64,000 bases of DNA from Winogradskyella luteola (GTDB lineage: Bacteria > Bacteroidota > Bacteroidia > Flavobacteriales > Flavobacteriaceae): the NCBI RefSeq assembly GCF_019203985.1, contig NZ_JAGSPD010000006.1, positions 62,001 to 126,000 of the forward strand, written 5' to 3'. Under the pieces are notes generated by a model, which was given only the letters and a program-made list of their open reading frames with translations, had not been told where the DNA came from and made no database searches. The position numbers were made by a program, and so were the translations under genes. Position 1 is the first letter of the stretch. Each line of letters begins with the position of its first letter. Of the stretch, positions 59,709 to 64,000 are shown in pieces.

Positions 59709-60305
59709 ATGATATATTCATTCAAAGGCTATACACCAGTTGTTCACGAAAGTAGTTTTGTACACCCATTGGCTGCAGTAACTGGCAATGTTATTATTGG
59801 CAAGAACTGTTATATAGGTCCAGGAGCTGCAATTCGAGGAGATTGGGGGCAAATCATTTTAGAAGATGGTGTCAACGTTCAGGAGAACTGTACGGTACAT
59901 ATGTTTCCGGGTAAATCAATTACACTTAAAGAAAGTGCTCATGTAGGTCATGGAGCGATCATTCATGGAGCTAATTTAGGAAGAAATTGCCTTATTGGAA
60001 TGAATACAGTCATCATGGATGATGCAGAAATAGGAGATGAATCTATAGTCGGCGCGATGGCTTTTATAAAAGCGGAAACTATAATTCCAAAGCGCAGTTT
60101 AGTAGTTGGAAATCCTGCGAAAATAGTCAAGCAAGTCAGTGATGAAATGATGGCGTGGAAAACGAAAGGGACTGAACTCTATCAACAATTGCCAAAAGAT
60201 TGCCATGAATCATTGCGTGAGGTTGATCCACTAAGAGAAGTACCTGATAATATGAAAGTTCAGGATGATGTTTATAAAACTTTGAGAGAAACATTCAAAA
60301 AATAG
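59709..60305 (+). CDS. paaY: PaaY, gamma-carbonic-anhydrase-fold thioesterase
   Basis: A 198-residue left-handed beta-helix protein with hexapeptide repeats. Metal-binding histidines stand in NVQENCTVHMFPG and ESAHVGHGAIIHGANLG. PaaY is reported to act as a thioesterase that removes inhibitory CoA esters in phenylacetate catabolism. I chose the ATG at 59709 (MIYSFKGYTPVVHESSFVHP); a start at 59691 lies in the repeat. The C-terminal helix contains REVDPLREVPDNM. It is the last clear gene of the operon. Confidence 0.93.
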   Translation: MIYSFKGYTPVVHESSFVHPLAAVTGNVIIGKNCYIGPGAAIRGDWGQIILEDGVNVQENCTVHMFPGKSITLKESAHVGHGAIIHGANLGRNCLIGMNTVIMDDAEIGDESIVGAMAFIKAETIIPKRSLVVGNPAKIVKQVSDEMMAWKTKGTELYQQLPKDCHESLREVDPLREVPDNMKVQDDVYKTLRETFKK

Positions 60306-60405
60306 AATTATTACCTTGGGGCGATGTGCTGAGCTTGCCGAAGTGGTACTTTAGGGGTGTTTTCAAAATGAACAGATTGCCATATCTTTCGTCCTTACAA
60401 TAACG
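60306..60405. repeat. Composite repeat after paaY
   Basis: TTACCTTGGGGC (60311-60322) and ACTTTAGGGGTGT (60348-60360) correspond to the two halves of the DUF559 cassette arm. They are separated here by TGCTGAGCTTGCCGAAGTG (60327-60345), a member of the CTTCGA..GCTCAG repeat family. A degraded half of the 66-nt unit follows (AGATTGCCATATCTTTCGTC at 60374). It looks like one repeat nested in another. Confidence 0.6.
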
Positions 60406-60411
60406 TTTTTG

Positions 60412-60885
60412 TTAAATTCTACTTAAATCTATCTCGTTTGTTTCTTTACCTGTAGACAGTGTAATCAAACTCTGCACGTTGCCTAAATAAGGAAGAAGCG
60501 TTAATTTTGAAATAATGAACGTCTCATAAGCTTCTATATCTTCAACAACGAGTTTCAGTAAATAATCAAAATTTCCACTAACACGATGACATTCTACAAT
60601 CTCAGGAAAATTATTAATCTCTTTCACAAATTTTTCAAGATAACTCCTCGTGTGCCCCTGTAAAGCAATACCAATAAAAACCGTAAGCTTCAATCCTATT
60701 TTCTTATTGTCTAAAACAGCAACATACTTTTTGATATAACCCTCTTTTTCAAGTTTTTTAATACGTTCAAAAACTGGAGAGGTCGTCATACCTAATTGTT
60801 CCGCAATGCGCTTAGTGGTCTGATTACTATCCTTTTGAAGAATCTCTAGTAATTGTAGGTCAATTTTGTCAAGTGAATAGGCCAT
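60412..60885 (-). CDS. Lrp/AsnC-family transcriptional regulator
   Basis: A 157-residue leucine-responsive-type regulator. The N-terminal winged helix-turn-helix contains RIAEQLGMTTSPVFERIKKL. The C-terminal RAM ligand-binding domain covers about 70-150 (FIGIALQGHTRSYLEKFVKE and SGNFDYLLKLVVEDIEAYE). I use the ATG at 60885 (MAYSLDKIDLQLLEILQKDS). It is divergent from the E2 gene, with a branched-chain aminotransferase gene beyond, so control of branched-chain amino-acid breakdown is a reasonable guess. Confidence 0.93.
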   Translation of the reverse strand: MAYSLDKIDLQLLEILQKDSNQTTKRIAEQLGMTTSPVFERIKKLEKEGYIKKYVAVLDNKKIGLKLTVFIGIALQGHTRSYLEKFVKEINNFPEIVECHRVSGNFDYLLKLVVEDIEAYETFIISKLTLLPYLGNVQSLITLSTGKETNEIDLSRI

Positions 60886-61055
60886 AAGAAAATTATATGT
60901 TTTGAGTATCCAAAGCATAAATATAAAAGAATAAAAAACTTAAAAAACCATACAATACAGATAAATATTCTTTTTATATCTAATTTAGAAGTAATTAACA
61001 ATAACAAACTACCCTATTCCTTATTTTTGTTTCTTATAATTCAAATAGAAAGGAA

Positions 61056-62402
61056 TTGGGAAATTTCGAATTTAAAATGCCCAAACTTGGGGAAAGTATT
61101 ACTGAAGCCGCAATCATCACTTGGTTCAAAGATGTAGGAGATACAATTGAAGAGGATGAAATGCTATTAGAAGTTGCAACCGATAAAGTGGATTCAGAAG
61201 TACCATCTAATATTTCTGGTGTTATTGAAGAAATTTTATACAAGGCAAACGATGTCATCAAAATTGGTGAAACCATTGCCATAATTAAAGCTGACGGCAG
61301 CTCTTCTTCAAAATCCAAGTCCAAAAAACCTGATTCCATTTCGAGTGTAGTCGAGACACATCAAAAGCAAAGAAAGCCTAAAAAGAAACCATCTATCACA
61401 TCGAGAACTTCGACTTCGCCCAGCACAAGTGCTGTCGAAATCTCTCAATCGAATTTATTTTCAGTTTCAAACAGTAATACGTTCTTTTCACCACTAATCA
61501 TTTCAATTGCAAAAAAGCATCACATTAGTTTTGAAGAACTTGCTCGAATTCCCGCAACAGGAAATAAAGGTCGTTTAAGAAAAAGTGATGTATTTCAATA
61601 CATTGAGGATGGAAGACCCTATAAATTCGCCCAACCCGTTGCTCAAAAAGATCCAACAGCATATCACATTCCGCAATTAAATTTCGATAAAGGCAAAGGA
61701 AAAATAATTGAAATGGATCGCATGCGTAAAATGATTGCGGATCATATGGTATATTCTAAACATACCTCACCTCATGTTACGGCTTATGTGGAAGCGGATT
61801 TAACCAATATGGTGAATTGGCGTAATGCTAATAAAACGGCATTCCAAGAAACGTACGGAGAACGACTCACATTTACACCATTATTTGTTGAAACTGTTGC
61901 AAAAGCGATTAAAGACTTTCCGAATATTAATGCCTCTGTAGACGGAAATAATATTATTGTAAAAGAAGATATTAACATTGGTATGGCCACAGCATTGCCA
62001 AGTGGAAACCTTATTGTACCTGTAGTTAAAAAAGCAGATACAAAAAATTTAAAACAGCTTGCTGAAAATGTTAACGAACTGGCAAACAAAGCAAGGGATA
62101 ACAAACTCTCTGGCGATGATATAAAAGGTAGCACATTTACCATTTCTAATGTCGGAACCTTTGGGAGCGTTATGGGTACACCAATAATCAATCAACCAGA
62201 AGTTGCCATCTTGGCCTTAGGGATTATTAAAAAGCGACCAGAAGTAATTGAAACCGAAGATGGAGATGAAATAGCCATAAGAAGTATGATGTATTTGTCC
62301 TTGTCTTTTGACCATCGCGTGGTTGATGGTTTCCTTGGTGGAAGTTTTGTACGTCGAGTTGCCGACTATTTTGAGCAGTTTGATATTGAAAGAGATATTT
62401 AG
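61056..62402 (+). CDS. 2-oxoacid dehydrogenase E2 (dihydrolipoyl acyltransferase)
   Basis: A 448-residue E2 core enzyme. A lipoyl domain covers residues 1-80 with lipoyl Lys44 (EVATDKVDSEVPS). A long flexible linker (about 85-150) follows. A peripheral-subunit-binding domain covers about 152-195 (SPLIISIAKKHHISFEELAR). The catalytic domain ends in FDHRVVDGFLGGSF, carrying the HxxxDG motif. The TTG start at 61056 follows an AGAAAGGA sequence; an ATG at 61077 would remove conserved residues before MPKLGES. The neighbouring Lrp and ilvE genes favour a branched-chain 2-oxoacid substrate. The linker contains repeat-derived sequence. Confidence 0.9.
   Translation: MGNFEFKMPKLGESITEAAIITWFKDVGDTIEEDEMLLEVATDKVDSEVPSNISGVIEEILYKANDVIKIGETIAIIKADGSSSSKSKSKKPDSISSVVETHQKQRKPKKKPSITSRTSTSPSTSAVEISQSNLFSVSNSNTFFSPLIISIAKKHHISFEELARIPATGNKGRLRKSDVFQYIEDGRPYKFAQPVAQKDPTAYHIPQLNFDKGKGKIIEMDRMRKMIADHMVYSKHTSPHVTAYVEADLTNMVNWRNANKTAFQETYGERLTFTPLFVETVAKAIKDFPNINASVDGNNIIVKEDINIGMATALPSGNLIVPVVKKADTKNLKQLAENVNELANKARDNKLSGDDIKGSTFTISNVGTFGSVMGTPIINQPEVAILALGIIKKRPEVIETEDGDEIAIRSMMYLSLSFDHRVVDGFLGGSFVRRVADYFEQFDIERDI
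61340..61443. repeat. REP-like repeats in the E2 linker coding sequence
   Basis: TTCGAGTGTAGTCGA (61340-61354) and CTTCGACTTCGCCCAG (61409-61424), followed by the palindromic GCACAAGTGC and GTCGAA. The second matches the CTTCGACTACGCTCAG core at 14 of 16 positions. They encode SSVVET and TSTSPSTSAVE in the flexible linker. Confidence 0.6.
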
Positions 62403-62820
62403 AATCAAGAAACAGGACGTGTATGAAAAGACATAATTTTAAGAAATTACATATTTGGATTGAAGCAATGGACTTGATTGATGATAATTATTCTATCGCC
62501 CATAAATTGCCTGACTATGAGAAATATGGATTAAGAAGTCAGATGAATCGATGTTCAGTTTCAATTGCGTCAAATATATCTGAAGGAATCAGTAAAAAAA
62601 CCAATAAGCATTTTATTCAGTTTTTAGAAAATAGTCTTGGGTCTGCTTTTGAATGGGAAACACAACTTATTATATGTTTTCGTCAAAATTTTATTGAAGA
62701 AAATAAGTTTCTTGACTTGCAGAATAAGATTCAGAAAATTCAGAGTAAAATTTCAAACTTTATAGATTCCTTAAATCACAATGATTGAGTCGTGTTTCGT
62801 CTATCCTGTTTCATGTCTCA
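62401..62820 (+). mobile_element. Inverted-repeat cassette with four-helix-bundle ORF between E2 gene and ilvE
   Basis: 62401-62417 is complementary to 62804-62820 at 13 of 17 positions, with a perfect 9-nt core GAAACAGGA/TCCTGTTTC. The left arm overlaps the E2 stop codon, and the right arm ends 15 nt before the ilvE start. The arms are weaker than in the other cassettes, but the layout is the same. Confidence 0.55.
62423..62788 (+). CDS. Four-helix-bundle protein (TIGR02436 type)
   Basis: A 121-residue helical protein of the 23S rRNA intervening-sequence type. Family landmarks are FKKLHIWIEAMDLIDDNYSI, YGLRSQMNRCSVSIASNISE and GISKKTNKHFIQFLENSLGS. It is intact, unlike the copy before the thiolase, and only distantly similar to the one between paaA and paaB. 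It starts 20 nt after the E2 stop and ends 47 nt before ilvE, inside a cassette with complementary ends. Its function is unknown. Confidence 0.88.
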   Translation: MKRHNFKKLHIWIEAMDLIDDNYSIAHKLPDYEKYGLRSQMNRCSVSIASNISEGISKKTNKHFIQFLENSLGSAFEWETQLIICFRQNFIEENKFLDLQNKIQKIQSKISNFIDSLNHND

Positions 62821-62835
62821 TTAATACAAAATAGA

Positions 62836-63903
62836 ATGAATTACAATATTTCAATTACCAAAGTAGAAAAATCTAGAGTAGATCATCTAGACTTTAACAA
62901 TATCCCTTTAGGAACCACATTTACAGATCACATGTTTATTTGTGATTACGAAAATGGAAAATGGATAAATCCAAGGATTGTACCGATGGGAATGATTCCA
63001 ACACATCCCGCAGCAATGGCATTGCATTATGGGCAAGCCATTTTTGAAGGCATGAAAGCCTACAAAGATACCGAAGGTGAACCTATGTTGTTTCGGCCAG
63101 AACAAAATGCATCACGGTTAAACAAAAGTGCAGACCGCATGGGAATGCCAAATTTTCCAGAAGATTTATTCGTTGAAGGCCTAAAAGAATTGGTAAGTTT
63201 AGAGCATAATTGGATTCCACCACAACAAGGAAGTGCACTTTACTTAAGGCCATTTATGTATGCCGATGAGCCTTTTATTGGCATGCGCGCTGCTACGCAT
63301 TATAAGTTCATTATTATGGCATCACCAGCAGGTCCATTTTTCAGTAAGCGCATAAAGCTTTGGGCAGAGAAGCAGTTTATTAGAGCAGCTTCGGGCGGAA
63401 CAGGCGAAGCTAAAGCCGCTGGGAATTATGCAGCGGCAATTCGTCCGACGGAATTAGCAAAATCTAAAGGTTATGACCAAGTCTTATGGTTAGACGCAGC
63501 TGAACATAAATACATTCAAGAAGTTGGTACAATGAATATTTTCTTCAAAATTAATGGAGAATTTATTACACCAGAACTAGACGGTTCTGTACTGCACGGT
63601 ATCACTAGAGCTAGTGTTATAGATATGCTTAGTGCAATGAATTATTCGGTTACAGAACGAAAAATTACGATCGACGAAATAAAAGAAGCATCAACCAATG
63701 GTACCTTAGAAGAAGCCTTCGGAACAGGAACAGCAGTAGGTATTGCCTACATTCAAGACATAGGTTTAGAAGGAGAAACCATCCATGTATCTGATGAAAG
63801 CCCTGTAGGACTAGAAGTCAATGACACTTTAAATGCCATTAAAACAGGTCAATTAGAAGATAAGTTTGGTTGGATGCTTAAAACAAGAAAGGAACTGGTT
63901 TAG
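62836..63903 (+). CDS. ilvE: Branched-chain amino-acid aminotransferase
   Basis: A 355-residue class IV aminotransferase interconverting Leu, Ile and Val with their 2-oxoacids. The PLP Lys is in GGTGEAKAAGNYAAAIRPTE. Other features are HYGQAIFEGMKAYKDTEGEP near residue 65, GYDQVLWLDAAEHKYIQEVG and the phosphate-binding GTGTAVGIAYIQDIG near residue 300. I use the ATG at 62836 (MNYNISITKVEKSRVDHLDF); the longer frame from 62785 translates the repeat arm. The neighbouring E2 and Lrp genes fit a branched-chain catabolic locus. Confidence 0.95.
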   Translation: MNYNISITKVEKSRVDHLDFNNIPLGTTFTDHMFICDYENGKWINPRIVPMGMIPTHPAAMALHYGQAIFEGMKAYKDTEGEPMLFRPEQNASRLNKSADRMGMPNFPEDLFVEGLKELVSLEHNWIPPQQGSALYLRPFMYADEPFIGMRAATHYKFIIMASPAGPFFSKRIKLWAEKQFIRAASGGTGEAKAAGNYAAAIRPTELAKSKGYDQVLWLDAAEHKYIQEVGTMNIFFKINGEFITPELDGSVLHGITRASVIDMLSAMNYSVTERKITIDEIKEASTNGTLEEAFGTGTAVGIAYIQDIGLEGETIHVSDESPVGLEVNDTLNAIKTGQLEDKFGWMLKTRKELV

Positions 63904-63925
63904 AGTAATTTGGGCGTTACCACAA

Positions 63926-63944
63926 CACTTCGAAAAGCTCAGTG
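63926..63944. repeat. REP-like repeat after ilvE
   Basis: CACTTCGAAAAGCTCAGTG contains the CTTCGA..GCTCAG core with CACT/AGTG ends. It lies 23 nt after the ilvE stop codon. The remaining bases to the window end show no gene. Confidence 0.6.
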
Positions 63945-64000
63945 CAGATGGTCGCGCTTTCACTACTTGCTCTCTGCGAGGAGCTCAAACAGACCGTTCA

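Noticed and set aside
46974..62820. Group II introns or diversity-generating retroelements as an explanation for the cassettes
   Set aside because: No reverse transcriptase, template repeat or domain V-like hairpin is present. The four-helix proteins resemble Avd only at family level.

Overview
The window looks like a chromosome segment of a marine member of the Flavobacteriaceae (Bacteroidota). The evidence is the low-GC sequence, type IX secretion (T9SS) sorting domains, gliding genes gldB and gldC, TAnnTTTG-type -7 promoter boxes, weak Shine-Dalgarno sequences, and a mevalonate-type HMG-CoA reductase. I recognise the family only. No rRNA, CRISPR array or replication origin was seen.

Layout. 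0.1-2.5 kb: ECF sigma factor with a membrane partner, and a polyprenyl diphosphate synthase. 2.6-6 kb: two T9SS-secreted proteins with near-identical sorting domains. 6-10.5 kb: housekeeping genes rlmN, queA, aroA, a MazG-like pyrophosphohydrolase and a thioredoxin-like protein. 10.6-16.1 kb: a peptide-use cluster of two POT transporters and a DPP IV-like peptidase. 16.3-19 kb: HMG-CoA reductase and a GHMP kinase fused behind a GIY-YIG nuclease. 19-26.8 kb: a seven-gene minus-strand run (coaX, outer-membrane protein, TPR protein, lptC, small membrane protein, CorC-like protein, PpiD-like foldase). 26.9-32.4 kb: an island-like stretch after tRNA-Phe, with an AraC regulator, small stress-type genes, a second primary-like sigma factor, an MscS channel, a broken cold-shock gene and remnants of three IS families. 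32.4-44 kb: amidohydrolase, M19-like dipeptidase, guaD, dnaG, an unusual response regulator, nadE, gldB, gldC and several proteins of unknown function. 44.1-60.3 kb: the phenylacetate (paa) catabolic operon behind a TetR regulator and its palindromic operator. 60.4-64 kb: an Lrp regulator, a 2-oxoacid dehydrogenase E2 and a branched-chain aminotransferase.

The most striking feature is a layer of small inverted-repeat cassettes threaded through the paa operon and also seen before the GHMP kinase. Six cassettes each carry one small ORF, co-directional with the host operon, tightly flanked by a pair of complementary repeat arms. The ORFs belong to three unrelated families: TIGR02436-type four-helix-bundle protein (three), GIY-YIG nuclease (two) and DUF559/VSR-like nuclease (one). 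Two nuclease cassettes have become fused in frame to the downstream metabolic enzyme. In a third, the right arm encodes the first residues of the thiolase. Consecutive gaps paaA-paaB, paaB-paaC and paaC-paaD hold a complete cassette, an internally deleted copy, and arms only. Related short palindromic repeats fill most other gaps of the operon and also lie inside the coding sequences of paaA, aroA, the GHMP kinase and the E2 linker, and inside the queA terminator loop.

The paa genes together encode ring epoxidation (PaaABCDE), isomerisation and ring opening (PaaG, PaaZ), beta-oxidation (PaaF, PaaH, PaaJ), a thioesterase (PaaI) and PaaY. The phenylacetate-CoA ligase is not in the window.
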